From: Methanoculleus sp. UBA374
GTDB lineage: Archaea > Halobacteriota > Methanomicrobia > Methanomicrobiales > Methanoculleaceae
Direction: 5' to 3'
Assembly: GCA_002508705.1 (NCBI GenBank)
Contig: DAYL01000033.1
Span: 219,992 to 271,273 of the forward strand
DNA length: 51,282 bases
The position numbers were made by a program, and so were the translations under genes. Shown here piece after piece: positions 1 through 7,576 of this stretch; positions within the stretch are counted from its first letter, which is position 1, and each line of letters starts with the position of its first letter. The notes beneath the pieces were generated by a model. The model saw nothing but the letters and a program-made list of their open reading frames with translations, was not told where the DNA came from and searched no databases.

Positions 1-485
1 GTCAGTTCCTCCTCCTTCTTTGCATACTCGTACAGCGCCCGGTAGAGCATGAAGGCGAGATCGTAGCCGTAAATGTCGAACGCCTCCTCCGGGGTGAGAG
101 GATCAAGGTAAGAGTCGACCCGGATCTCGGTGTTGGTGTACATGACCTCGTAGAAGACCCCGTCCTCGCCGAGGACGCAGACCTGGGTATCGACGGGCAT
201 ATTCGGATCGTCGGGGCGATACGGAAGCGGGTCGGTCTTTCCGAGGACGATCATCTTCTTCTCGTAGTATTCCTGGTCGTAGAGGTCCCCGGACGCCTCT
301 CTCTTTGCGCGCCGGAGCATCTCAAGGCCGATCCCGCCGACGACCGGCACCGTATCGGCGGCCATTCGTGCGAGAAGCGCTTCGGCATTCTCCTTTATCG
401 CCGTAGTCGCCTCTTCCTTCTTCGCCTGCAGGTCCCCGAGGGTGTCGAGGAGCCGGGTGTATCCCTCTTCGATGATCGGATCCAT
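1..485 (-). CDS. Conserved-looking hypothetical protein, 3' end cut by window edge
   Basis: The reading frame is open from an ATG at 485 to the window edge, giving at least 161 residues with no stop. A Shine-Dalgarno-like GGTGAG lies a few bases upstream on the minus strand. The N-terminal 40 residues are charged and helix-like (KKEEATTAIKENAEALLARM), followed by a Gly-Val-rich stretch (TVPVVGGIGLEMLRRAKREA) and an acidic region rich in tyrosine. There are no membrane segments and no motif I recognise. It follows znuB on the same strand after 70 bp, so it could be the last gene of the zinc-uptake transcript, but nothing in the sequence ties it to metal uptake. I assign no function. The coding call is well supported by codon use and the ribosome binding site. 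Confidence 0.75.
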   Translation of the reverse strand, partial: MDPIIEEGYTRLLDTLGDLQAKKEEATTAIKENAEALLARMAADTVPVVGGIGLEMLRRAKREASGDLYDQEYYEKKMIVLGKTDPLPYRPDDPNMPVDTQVCVLGEDGVFYEVMYTNTEIRVDSYLDPLTPEEAFDIYGYDLAFMLYRALYEYAKKEEEL

Positions 486-555
486 TTTGCTCACCTTACT
501 CTTACGCGCGCCGGCATAAGGACACCGGTTTGTCCCCCGAACCCCTTCTTAAGGA

Positions 556-1401
556 CTAAGCCGCCTTTTTCGTCTTCTCTCTCGGCGCTGTCGTCAGGGT
601 CTGTCGGAGGCGCTCTATGCCGAGGGCGCCTCCGTACGCGGCCGTGCTCACGAGAATGATCGTCGCTCCCGACGGGACGTTGAAGAGGTAGGAGAGCCAT
701 ATCCCCGTCACGGAAAAGACGATGCCGAGGCCGACGGCGCCAAGCATCATGCTCCAGATGCGGGTGGTGTAAAGGCGGCTGATCGCCGCCGGGAGCGTGA
801 GGAGCGCGATCACGAGGATGATCCCCACCACCCGGATCAGCATCACCACCGTGAGCGCAATCAGCACGAGGAGGAGAAGCGAGAGCCGCTCGACCGGGAG
901 GTTCATGACCGTCGCGTAATCCGGGTCGAACGTGATCGCCTGCAGTTCCCGGTAGAGGTATGCCACGACGGCGACGATGATGACGATGAGGGCCGCCATC
1001 AGCAGGATATCGCCTCGCGGCACGAGGAGGATGTTCCCGAAGAGGTAGGAGAAGAGGTCGGGGGCGAACCCCGGCGTCAGGTAGACAAAGAGAATTCCGA
1101 GCGCCATCCCGGCCGCCCAGACCGCGCCGATGAGCGTATCCATCTGCTGCTTTACCCGGAGCTGGAGCGCGCCCATCCCGAGCGCCACGGCAACGGTGAA
1201 CCCGGTGGCGCCGAGAAGCGGGTCTATCCCGAGAAAGTAGCCGAGACCTATCCCGCCGAAAGCCGCGTGGGAGATGCCGCCGCTGACCGAAACCATCCGC
1301 CGCACCACGACGTAGGTGCCGATGATCCCGCAGGCGACGCTCGCGAGCGCCCCGGCGACGAGCGCGTTCCTGAAGAACTCGAAGTCGAGAACCTCGAACA
1401 T
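556..1401 (-). CDS. znuB: Zinc/manganese-type ABC transporter permease (ZnuB-like)
   Basis: The 281-residue product is almost entirely hydrophobic, with about eight predicted membrane helices, and matches the ABC-3 permease family (ZnuB, MntB, TroC). Recognisable points are the N-terminal FFRNALVAGALASVACGIIG helix, the conserved loop VSGGISHAAFGGIGLGYF, and the late RVVGIILVIALLTLPAAISR segment that contacts the ATPase in this family. It would form the membrane channel of the importer with the adjacent ATPase and binding protein. The start ATG is one base beyond the stop of znuC, so the two are translationally coupled. The charged tail (TTAPREKTKKAA) is typical of a cytoplasmic C terminus. 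Zinc specificity is inferred from the His-rich binding protein, not from this subunit. Confidence 0.93.
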   Translation of the reverse strand: MFEVLDFEFFRNALVAGALASVACGIIGTYVVVRRMVSVSGGISHAAFGGIGLGYFLGIDPLLGATGFTVAVALGMGALQLRVKQQMDTLIGAVWAAGMALGILFVYLTPGFAPDLFSYLFGNILLVPRGDILLMAALIVIIVAVVAYLYRELQAITFDPDYATVMNLPVERLSLLLLVLIALTVVMLIRVVGIILVIALLTLPAAISRLYTTRIWSMMLGAVGLGIVFSVTGIWLSYLFNVPSGATIILVSTAAYGGALGIERLRQTLTTAPREKTKKAA

Positions 1402-1402
1402 A

Positions 1403-2170
1403 CTACTCCTCCTCTGAGTGTTCCGAGAAGACCCGGTGCGGGACGCCGTGGGCGATCAGGTCCACCGGGCAGCGGTATGTGGCCTCGAGCATATCCGCCG
1501 TGATCTCCTTTGTATCGTGTGTATAGAGGCGCCGGTTCAGGCAGGCGACTCTGGTCACGTGCTCCGGGATCACCCCGATGTCGTGGGTCACGAGGACGAT
1601 CGCCATCCTGGCGCGGAGCCGGTCCAGAGTCCCGTAAAACTGCGCCTCCGTCGGGGCGTCGACGTAGACCGTCGGCTCGTCGAGGAGGAGCACCTTCGGG
1701 TCGCCGACGAGCGCCCGGGCGATGATCGCCCGCTGTTGCTCCCCGCCCGAGAGGTCCCGTATCTGCCGGTCCGCAAGATGGGCGATCTGCATCGTCTTAA
1801 GCGCCTCCTCGGCCCGGGCGCGGTCTACGGCATCGTAGCGCCGGGGTCTGCGGGAGATGTGGCCGAGGCGGCCGGAGAGGACCATCTCCCGCACGGTGAT
1901 GGGATACTCGAAGTCGAACGTCCGGAGCTGAGGGACGTAGCCGAGGTTCTTTCGCATCGCCGCTTCCGTGCTGCCGAGTATCCGGACCTCCCCGCGGCAG
2001 GGAGGGAGGAGGCCGAGGATCACCCGGAGGAGCGTCGTCTTCCCGCCGCCGTTCGGCCCGATGATCGCGTAAAAATCGTCCGGATCTATGGTGAGGCTCA
2101 CTCCTTCGAGCACGGTCTGACCGCCCAGCCTGACCCAGACGTCGTCGACCTCGATCACGGGGTTTTTCAT
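1403..2170 (-). CDS. znuC: Zinc-type ABC transporter ATP-binding protein (ZnuC-like)
   Basis: This 255-residue cytoplasmic ATPase has all ABC motifs: Walker A GPNGGGKTT at about 38-46, Q-loop near residue 81 (VPQLRTFD), signature LSGGEQQR at 140-147, Walker B LLLDEP at 161-166 and the H-loop histidine in LVTHDIG. The QLRTFDFEYPITV segment after the Q-loop is characteristic of the ZnuC/MntA/TroB group. The gene overlaps znuA by four bases (ATGA, 2167-2170) and ends one base before znuB, so the three subunits are coupled. The C-terminal 35 residues carry histidines and one cysteine (HTDTKE-type tail, CPVDLIAHGVPHR), as in many metal transporter ATPases. The function as energiser of divalent metal import is secure. 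The exact metal is inferred. Confidence 0.94.
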   Translation of the reverse strand: MKNPVIEVDDVWVRLGGQTVLEGVSLTIDPDDFYAIIGPNGGGKTTLLRVILGLLPPCRGEVRILGSTEAAMRKNLGYVPQLRTFDFEYPITVREMVLSGRLGHISRRPRRYDAVDRARAEEALKTMQIAHLADRQIRDLSGGEQQRAIIARALVGDPKVLLLDEPTVYVDAPTEAQFYGTLDRLRARMAIVLVTHDIGVIPEHVTRVACLNRRLYTHDTKEITADMLEATYRCPVDLIAHGVPHRVFSEHSEEE

Positions 2171-3132
2171 GGACTGCTGTTCCCAACGAACTTCGCGGTC
2201 ATTCTCCGCATGCTCTCCAGATAGTCTTTCTCAAGCAGGTCTACCGGCACCACGGTGCCGCCGATCTCGTTTGCAATCACCTCAGCGCTCCGCGATGAGT
2301 GACTCGGCACCACGAATATCGTCTTGATATGCTCCTCCCTCGCCTGAGTGACAAGTTCCGCTATCCTCTGCGGCGAGGGCTCCTTCCCCTCGCTCTCGAT
2401 CGCGATCTCGGTAAGGCCGTAGTCCCGGGCGAAGTAGGCCCACGCCGAGTGATAGACCATAATCTTCGTCACCCCTGATCCGGCAAGCGTATCGGCGATC
2501 TCCGCGTCAAGGGCGTCGAGTTCTGCAAGGTAAGCGTCGGCGTTCCGGCGGTAGTCGTCGGCGTGCTCCGGGTCGACCTCCGTGAGCCCCTCACGGATGT
2601 TCTCGACCATAATCTTTGCGTTCCGTGGAGAGACCCATACGTGGGGGTCGGCCCCGCCGTGATGGTGGTGCTCCTCCTCTACCTCACCATGTTCCTCTTC
2701 TTCGTGTTCCTCTTCCTCATGGTGGTGCTCCTCTGTAGTTGCGATCATATCGATGCCGCGCGAGCAGTTGACGACCAGCATATCGGGATTCTGGGCGGCG
2801 ATCTTATCCTTCCAGGCGAGCTCGAACTCTACCCCCGATCCCACCGCGGCATACATATCCGCCTTTGCGACATCGGCAAGGACTCCCGGCGGCGGTTCGT
2901 AGGTGTGTGGGTCGGCCCCCGGCGGCACCAGCAGGACCACCCGGACGTGGTCGCCTCCCACCCGCTCCACGAACTCCTGTTCGGGGAGTATGGTGACCGC
3001 GACGACGACCTGCCCATCCTGCTGCCGGTCGGTTTCGGTACACCCTGCCATGGCTGCCGTCATCAGGAGAATTCCGAAAACGGCTGCAACGAGCGAAAAA
3101 GAAATGATTTTGCTTTTATCCTGTGGCTTCAT
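2167..3132 (-). CDS. znuA: Zinc ABC transporter substrate-binding lipoprotein (ZnuA-like)
   Basis: The 321-residue protein starts with a signal sequence ending in a lipobox-like MAGC (Cys31), so it is probably tethered outside the membrane. It belongs to the cluster A-I metal-binding proteins. Likely metal ligands are His76 (DPHTYEP), His164 (DPHVWVSPRN), His228 (VYHSAWAYF) and Asp298 (VVPVD). Between the first two lies a low-complexity loop of His and Glu at about 134-160, the hallmark that separates zinc-specific ZnuA from manganese or iron relatives. It is the first gene of the coupled znuA-znuC-znuB set. A palindrome and TATA-like box lie just upstream, and the DtxR-like regulator gene ends 66 bp further up. 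The His-rich loop is seen; zinc specificity follows from family knowledge. Confidence 0.94.
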   Translation of the reverse strand: MKPQDKSKIISFSLVAAVFGILLMTAAMAGCTETDRQQDGQVVVAVTILPEQEFVERVGGDHVRVVLLVPPGADPHTYEPPPGVLADVAKADMYAAVGSGVEFELAWKDKIAAQNPDMLVVNCSRGIDMIATTEEHHHEEEEHEEEEHGEVEEEHHHHGGADPHVWVSPRNAKIMVENIREGLTEVDPEHADDYRRNADAYLAELDALDAEIADTLAGSGVTKIMVYHSAWAYFARDYGLTEIAIESEGKEPSPQRIAELVTQAREEHIKTIFVVPSHSSRSAEVIANEIGGTVVPVDLLEKDYLESMRRMTAKFVGNSSP

Positions 3133-3142
3133 GATTATCCAC

Positions 3143-3194
3143 CCAAAATTTGGTGTGAATCTAAATATTCTCCCTTCCCCGGTAAAAATATTTT
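3143..3194 (-). promoter_or_regulatory. Promoter and candidate metal-regulator operator of znuACB
   Basis: In the 66 bp between the DtxR-like gene and znuA, read on the minus strand, lie AAAATATTTT (3185-3194, a perfect palindrome), a TATA-like AATATTTAG (3161-3169) and the 11-bp odd palindrome CCAAATTTTGG (3143-3153). The last lies between the TATA box and the znuA start, where a bound repressor would block initiation. The surroundings are GC-rich, so these AT palindromes stand out. Binding by the adjacent regulator is inference. Confidence 0.5.
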
Positions 3195-3198
3195 GCCG

Positions 3199-3642
3199 TT
3201 ACGTCTCGTGATCGCCAGAGGGGCAGCAGCAGCAACAGTCATGCTCGATCTCCCCGCAGACACTCATCATCGGGTGTCCGAGCGACGCACATATCCTGTC
3301 GGTCAGACTCTTTGAGACGCACGGCTCGATCTTTTTCGCCTCCTTGCAGGCCTCGTCTGGCTCAAGGCCGTAGTGGCTGAGCACCAGGGCGACGATCCGA
3401 TGACGCCGAACCAGGAACCTGGCGTAGGCAGTGCCGGTCGGGGTGAGTCGCACCCCGTGGTAGGGTGTATGTTCTATGTATCCTGCTTTTGCAATCTCTG
3501 CGAGGGTCTTTGTCGCCGTCGAAGGCGCGACCGAGAAGTTGGCGGCAATCTCGGTTGTCTTCACGACATCGCCCTGCATGTGGATGTACTTGAGGTATTC
3601 AGCCTTCCGCGAGGAGAGCTCGTACCCGGTGATCCCCTGCAT
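3199..3642 (-). CDS. DtxR/MntR-family metal-responsive repressor with Cys-rich C-terminal tail
   Basis: The 147-residue protein has the DtxR layout: a winged helix at about 10-75 (recognition region SVAPSTATKTLAEIAKAGYIEH, LTPTGTAYA) and a dimerisation/metal-binding half that starts with the family His (RRHRIVALVL, His81). In the usual metal-site helix, where family members read DEAHEEA and LEHAIS, this one reads DEACKEAKKIEPCVS, so Cys99 and Cys108 replace or flank the usual histidines. The C terminus carries further cysteines (118, 129) and a run of five at 136-140 preceded by EIEHD and followed by a GDHET end, giving a His/Cys tail. It lies directly upstream of znuACB and probably controls it. 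Given the soft ligands, zinc or another thiophilic metal is more likely than manganese; that is inference. Confidence 0.88.
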   Translation of the reverse strand: MQGITGYELSSRKAEYLKYIHMQGDVVKTTEIAANFSVAPSTATKTLAEIAKAGYIEHTPYHGVRLTPTGTAYARFLVRRHRIVALVLSHYGLEPDEACKEAKKIEPCVSKSLTDRICASLGHPMMSVCGEIEHDCCCCCPSGDHET

Positions 3643-3667
3643 GGCAGAATGGTATGCCTCTCCCGGA

Positions 3668-3680
3668 AGAAAAATTTTCT
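3668..3680. promoter_or_regulatory. AT palindrome upstream of the DtxR-like gene
   Basis: AGAAAAATTTTCT is an odd-length perfect palindrome about 26 bp upstream of the regulator's start codon, in the 44-bp gap after the methylthiotransferase gene. A similar AAATTTTC occurs again at 3689-3696. It resembles the AT-rich palindromes in front of znuA and may be an autoregulatory site. No binding data can be inferred from sequence alone. Confidence 0.3.
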
Positions 3681-3686
3681 GTAGGG

Positions 3687-4925
3687 CTAAATTTTCTCTC
3701 CGTCATCGGGCGGGACCACCTCGCCGATGACATAGTGCCGCCGGTTTTCCCGGACCACCGCCCTCCCGGAGAACCCGAACGGCAGATCCTCCTCGACGAC
3801 GACGTTGAGGTAGCAGGGGTTGCGGCAGACGGTCGACCCGGGTGCGTTCTTCTCGGTCGCAACGACCGGCGTCTCCCTCCCGATCCAGCGCTCGTTGTAG
3901 CGGTCGTAGATCCGGTTCGCCTCGCGAAGGAGCGCCCGTGAGCGGTCTTTGCGTATCCGCTCGGGGATGTCTTTTAAGGCGGCGGCGGGCGTGCCGGGTC
4001 TCCTGGAGTAGCGGGTGATGTTCACCTTCACAAACGCCGCTCTTTTCAGGAGATCGAGGGTCTGTCGGAACTCATCGTCTGTTTCACCGGGAAACCCGGT
4101 GATGAAGTCGGAAGAGATCATCATCTCCGGGTAGCGCTCCCTGAACGCGTCGACGATCCGGAGGACATCGGCCGCAGAGTAACCGCGCTGCATCCGTTCG
4201 AGAACGGAATCCGACCCCGATTGGACAGGGAGGTGCAGAAACCGAAAGACTTTATCGCTCCCGTAGACATCGAGGAGCGGCTCGAGGACCCGCATCACCG
4301 ATGCCGGGTGCATCATCCCCGGCCGGACGGCGAACCGTCCGGGGACTTCTCCGATCGCCCGCAGAAGGTCGGGGAGCGACTCGCCCCGGTCGAGCCCCCA
4401 GGCGGCCACGTCCTGACCGGTCAACTGGATCTCGTAGGCCCCCGACGCGGCAAGACGGCGGACGGCATCGAGAACGTCTTCAGGCGGCGTGCTCACGAGT
4501 TCTCCCCGTGCGTACCGGGTGATGCAGTAACTGCACCGGCCGACGCACCCGCTCGCCACCTGCACCACGCCGACCGCTCCTGCACCCGGGGTACCGCAGT
4601 TGCCGCACCGCTCGTGGATCTCGTCCGGGAGGATGACGTGCGGCATACAGACCGAACGGATCTTTTCCATCTGGACAAGCGGCATGCACCCGGTCACGTA
4701 GAGGTCGCGGTCGGAGAAGGCCGCCAGACGCCGGAGCATCTTCCGTTCGGTCGCGCCGATCACCGTGCAGGTGTTGATGATCACGGCGTCCGCCTCGTCC
4801 GGTCCGGTCGGTGTGCAACCGAGACGCTCCAGCACCGCCTCCAATCGTCGGGTGTCGGCATGGTTGTAGGTGCAGCCGTAACTTTCAATGTAAACTCGTT
4901 TTCCTCGCAGGTCTTCCAGGCTCAT
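3687..4925 (-). CDS. Archaeal MiaB-like tRNA methylthiotransferase (threonylcarbamoyladenosine type)
   Basis: This 412-residue radical SAM enzyme has the three-domain MiaB architecture. The N-terminal UPF0004 domain has cluster ligands Cys18 (ESYGCTYN), Cys53 (INTCTV) and Cys80 (VTGCMP). The radical SAM core has CVGRCSYC (Cys127, 131, 134), and the C-terminal TRAM-like domain covers about residues 345-405. SYGCTYNHADTRR is typical of the archaeal/eukaryotic CDKAL1-type branch that adds a methylthio group to t6A37 of tRNA, rather than bacterial MiaB or RimO. It lies first in the minus-strand run with the DtxR-like regulator 44 bp downstream, a placement with no obvious functional meaning. Family membership is secure. 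Substrate assignment is from the branch resemblance. Confidence 0.92.
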   Translation of the reverse strand: MSLEDLRGKRVYIESYGCTYNHADTRRLEAVLERLGCTPTGPDEADAVIINTCTVIGATERKMLRRLAAFSDRDLYVTGCMPLVQMEKIRSVCMPHVILPDEIHERCGNCGTPGAGAVGVVQVASGCVGRCSYCITRYARGELVSTPPEDVLDAVRRLAASGAYEIQLTGQDVAAWGLDRGESLPDLLRAIGEVPGRFAVRPGMMHPASVMRVLEPLLDVYGSDKVFRFLHLPVQSGSDSVLERMQRGYSAADVLRIVDAFRERYPEMMISSDFITGFPGETDDEFRQTLDLLKRAAFVKVNITRYSRRPGTPAAALKDIPERIRKDRSRALLREANRIYDRYNERWIGRETPVVATEKNAPGSTVCRNPCYLNVVVEEDLPFGFSGRAVVRENRRHYVIGEVVPPDDGEKI

Positions 4926-5062
4926 GGTGATGACTCCCCGCGCGCAAAGTCGGTAACCGGCTCGCTCTTCTGACGGCTGAATTCCCTATCAGCAGGAATT
5001 CTCCGGCCGATTTCATGCGAGAGCGCAACGCTTAACCGCTGGTGTTACAACTTCTTTACCTG

Positions 5063-5821
5063 ATGATTAAAATAGGGTTGCTGGGATGCGGCAACGTCGG
5101 CCATGTCATCGCCACGCACGCGGAGAACATCCGGGTTGTCGCCGTCTTCGATATCATCCCCGGGCGAGCCGAAGAACTCGCGGCGCTCTGTCACGCCCGG
5201 CCATATACGGACTTTGACGCCTTCATGCGGGAAGATTTTTCTATCGTCGTGGAGGCCGCTTCAGTCGGTGCCGTCAGGTCCTACGCGGAGACGGTCCTTC
5301 GATCCGGAAGGGATATCATCGTCCTCTCCGCGGGAGCTCTCGCAGACGAGGAATACCGCGAGCGTCTCATCGAGGCTGCCCGGGAAGCGGGAAAGACGAT
5401 CCGTATCCCGAGCGGTGCCGTCGTCGGGCTCGACAACATCAAGATCGGCCAGGTCTCGCCGCCGAAGACACTCCTCCTGCGGACGACCAAACCTCCCGCA
5501 TCACTCGGGATGACCGCCGACACCCCGACGGAGATATTTAAGGGGCTGGCGCACGATTGTATCAAGCAATTCCCGAAAAACATCAACGTTGCGGTGGCGC
5601 TGGGGCTCGCAGCCGGCAGGGACGCCGACGTGGAGCTCTGGGTCGATCCTGCGGCGGAGAGAAACGTCCATGAGATATTCGTCGAGGGCGACTTCGGAGA
5701 CATCTACGTGCGGGTCAGGAACGTCCCGAGCCCTGATAACCCGGCGACAAGTTATATGGCGGCCCTCTCCATCCTGACGCTCTTAAAGAACCTTGAGAAC
5801 CCTCTGGTGGTGGGAACGTAA
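5063..5821 (+). CDS. nadX: L-aspartate dehydrogenase (first step of de novo NAD synthesis)
   Basis: The 252-residue product starts with a Rossmann dinucleotide fold (MIKIGLLGCGNVGHVIATHA, Gly-rich loop at residues 7-13) and continues with the aspartate dehydrogenase signature SGAVVGLDNIKIGQVS and FPKNINVAVALGLAAGRD. It oxidises L-aspartate with NAD(P) to iminoaspartate, the substrate of NadA. It replaces the oxygen- or fumarate-using NadB flavoenzyme, which suits an anaerobe. An in-frame GTG at 5042 would add seven residues (LQLLYL) before the Rossmann strand. I prefer the ATG at 5063 because the fold starts there. Neither start has a clear Shine-Dalgarno, so a leaderless or short-leader mRNA is likely. 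nadA starts two bases after the stop. Confidence 0.93.
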   Translation: MIKIGLLGCGNVGHVIATHAENIRVVAVFDIIPGRAEELAALCHARPYTDFDAFMREDFSIVVEAASVGAVRSYAETVLRSGRDIIVLSAGALADEEYRERLIEAAREAGKTIRIPSGAVVGLDNIKIGQVSPPKTLLLRTTKPPASLGMTADTPTEIFKGLAHDCIKQFPKNINVAVALGLAAGRDADVELWVDPAAERNVHEIFVEGDFGDIYVRVRNVPSPDNPATSYMAALSILTLLKNLENPLVVGT

Positions 5822-5823
5822 CA

Positions 5824-6717
5824 ATGGAGGAGGAGATTCGTGCGCTTAAAATCAGGAAGAACGCAATCGTCATGGCGCATAACTACCAGCCGATGGCGAT
5901 CCAGGCGCTTGCAGATGTGGTGGGCGACAGTCTCGAACTTGCGGTGAAGGCGAAGGAGGCCGAGGCGGATCTGATTGTCACCTGCGGGGTCCGGTTTATG
6001 GCCGAGACGGCAAAGATCCTCAACCCGGAACGGAAGGTAATCATGCCGGTAAAGGATGCGGGTTGTCCCCTGGCCGACTTTTTGACCCCGGACCTGATCC
6101 GGGAGGCGCGGCGGCGCTACCCGGACGCAGCCGTTGTGGTCTACGTCAACAGCACCGCGGAGAGTAAGGCGCTCGCGGATATAACCTGCACCTCCGCGAA
6201 CGCGGTTCGGGTCGTGCGGTCGCTTCCGAACGACACCATCCTCTTTGGGCCGGACGCAAACCTTGCCGCATACGTCCGGCGGGAGGTCCCCGAGAAGACG
6301 ATCATCCCGGTGCCGCCCGGCGGTCACTGCTACGTCCATACCGGGTTCACCCTCACCGATCTCGAAACGGCGCGAAAGATGGGCGGCCTGGTCGTCTGCC
6401 ACCCCGAATGCCCGCCGGAGGTCCAGGAGCGGGCCGACCAGATCGTCTCCACGGGGGGCATGGTGCGAAACGCAGCCGGCGCAGACGAGCCCTGGTCGGT
6501 CTTCACCGAGCGGGAGATGGCCGCCCGCCTCCGGGCGCTCTATCCCGGACGGGTCTTTTACGAGAAACCGGAGGCCGTCTGTGCGGATATGAAGAAGACA
6601 TCCCCCGCCGATCTCCTCCTCGCGCTCGAGCGCGAGGAGGAGGAGGTCGTCCTCCCCCCCGGGGTCATGGGCCGGGCACGGCGGGCTATCGAGCGGATGA
6701 TCGCCGTCGGGGCGTGA
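5824..6717 (+). CDS. nadA: Quinolinate synthase (4Fe-4S)
   Basis: The 297-residue enzyme condenses iminoaspartate with dihydroxyacetone phosphate to quinolinate in the cytosol. The family start MAHNYQPMAIQALAD and the three cluster cysteines are present: Cys81 in PVKDAGCPLADF, Cys169 in GGHCYVHTGF and Cys253 in EAVCADMKKTS. Their spacing matches the compact archaeal/thermophilic NadA of about 300 residues. The triplicated fold is visible in the repeated CGVRFMAETAKIL, STAESKALADITCTSANA and FGPDANLAAYV segments. The gene lies two bases after nadX and four bases before nadC, so the pathway enzymes are made together. The C-terminal acidic run EREEEEV is a minor oddity. I have no doubt about function. 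Confidence 0.96.
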   Translation: MEEEIRALKIRKNAIVMAHNYQPMAIQALADVVGDSLELAVKAKEAEADLIVTCGVRFMAETAKILNPERKVIMPVKDAGCPLADFLTPDLIREARRRYPDAAVVVYVNSTAESKALADITCTSANAVRVVRSLPNDTILFGPDANLAAYVRREVPEKTIIPVPPGGHCYVHTGFTLTDLETARKMGGLVVCHPECPPEVQERADQIVSTGGMVRNAAGADEPWSVFTEREMAARLRALYPGRVFYEKPEAVCADMKKTSPADLLLALEREEEEVVLPPGVMGRARRAIERMIAVGA

Positions 6718-6721
6718 GTGC

Positions 6722-7576
6722 ATGATCCCGGTTGAGGAACTGCTCCGGTTCGTCCGGGAGGATGCACCGTGGGGCGACGTCACCTCGGAAGCGGTCGTCC
6801 CCGATGTCGTCTGCCGTGCGGTGATCCGGGCGAAAAACTCCGGCATCGTCGCGGGCCTCGCGGAGGCGCTGGTGCTTTTCGAGCACTACGGCGTCACGGT
6901 TCGTGTGCGTATCCCCGACGGCCGTGCGGTCGCTCCGGGCGCGACCCTGCTCGAACTCGACGGCTCCGCACGGGCGATCCTCCTTGTGGAGCGGACGGCG
7001 CTCAACATCATCGGGCGCATGAGCGGGATTGCAACCCGAACCCGGGAGGCGGTCGATGCGGTCCGCACGGTCTCGCCGTGCGTGCGGGTTGCCGCGACAC
7101 GGAAGACGGCCCCGGGACTGCGGATGCTGGACAAGAAAGCAGTGGTCCTCGGCGGGGGCGACCCGCACCGCTACTCTCTCTCGGATATGATCCTCATCAA
7201 GGACAATCACCTCGCGCTGGTGCCGCTCCCGGAAGCGGTTCGGAGGGCGAAACAGCAGAGCCTCTACCGGACGGTAGAGGTGGAGGCGGAGACGGTGGAA
7301 GACGCCGTCACGGCTGCAGAGGCCGGGGCTGATATTGTTCTGCTCGACAACATGACGCCGGATACCGTTCGCGAGACGGTCCGGGCGCTCACCGGACGGG
7401 GCCTCCGGGAGCGGGTGACTCTGGAAGTCTCCGGAGGAGTCGCCGTCGATGACCTTGCCGGGTATGCCGCAACCGGGATCGATATCATCAGCATGGGTGC
7501 GCTCACCCACACGGTCAGAAACTTCGACGTGAGTCTGGATATCCTGACGGGTGCGGGAACGGTCCGGATCCCGTGA
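6722..7576 (+). CDS. nadC: Nicotinate-nucleotide pyrophosphorylase (carboxylating)
   Basis: This 284-residue quinolinate phosphoribosyltransferase converts quinolinate and PRPP to nicotinate mononucleotide. Conserved active-site blocks are visible: the N-terminal PWGDVTSEAV, VERTALNIIGRMSGIAT at 89-105, TRKTAPGLR near 126-134, GGGDPHR and IKDNH at 144-163, and the C-terminal barrel motifs EVEAETVEDA, LLDNMTPD and LEVSGGV. It ends the nadXAC operon. Its last 62 bases overlap the 3' end of the convergent MEDS gene, so the two mRNAs can pair tail to tail. GTGAG just before the start may act as a weak ribosome binding site. Length and motifs are normal for the family. Confidence 0.96.
   Translation: MIPVEELLRFVREDAPWGDVTSEAVVPDVVCRAVIRAKNSGIVAGLAEALVLFEHYGVTVRVRIPDGRAVAPGATLLELDGSARAILLVERTALNIIGRMSGIATRTREAVDAVRTVSPCVRVAATRKTAPGLRMLDKKAVVLGGGDPHRYSLSDMILIKDNHLALVPLPEAVRRAKQQSLYRTVEVEAETVEDAVTAAEAGADIVLLDNMTPDTVRETVRALTGRGLRERVTLEVSGGVAVDDLAGYAATGIDIISMGALTHTVRNFDVSLDILTGAGTVRIP

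Noticed and set aside
1418..2224. 268-codon plus-strand frame opposite znuC
   Set aside because: znuC has every ABC motif; the opposite frame has no recognisable feature.
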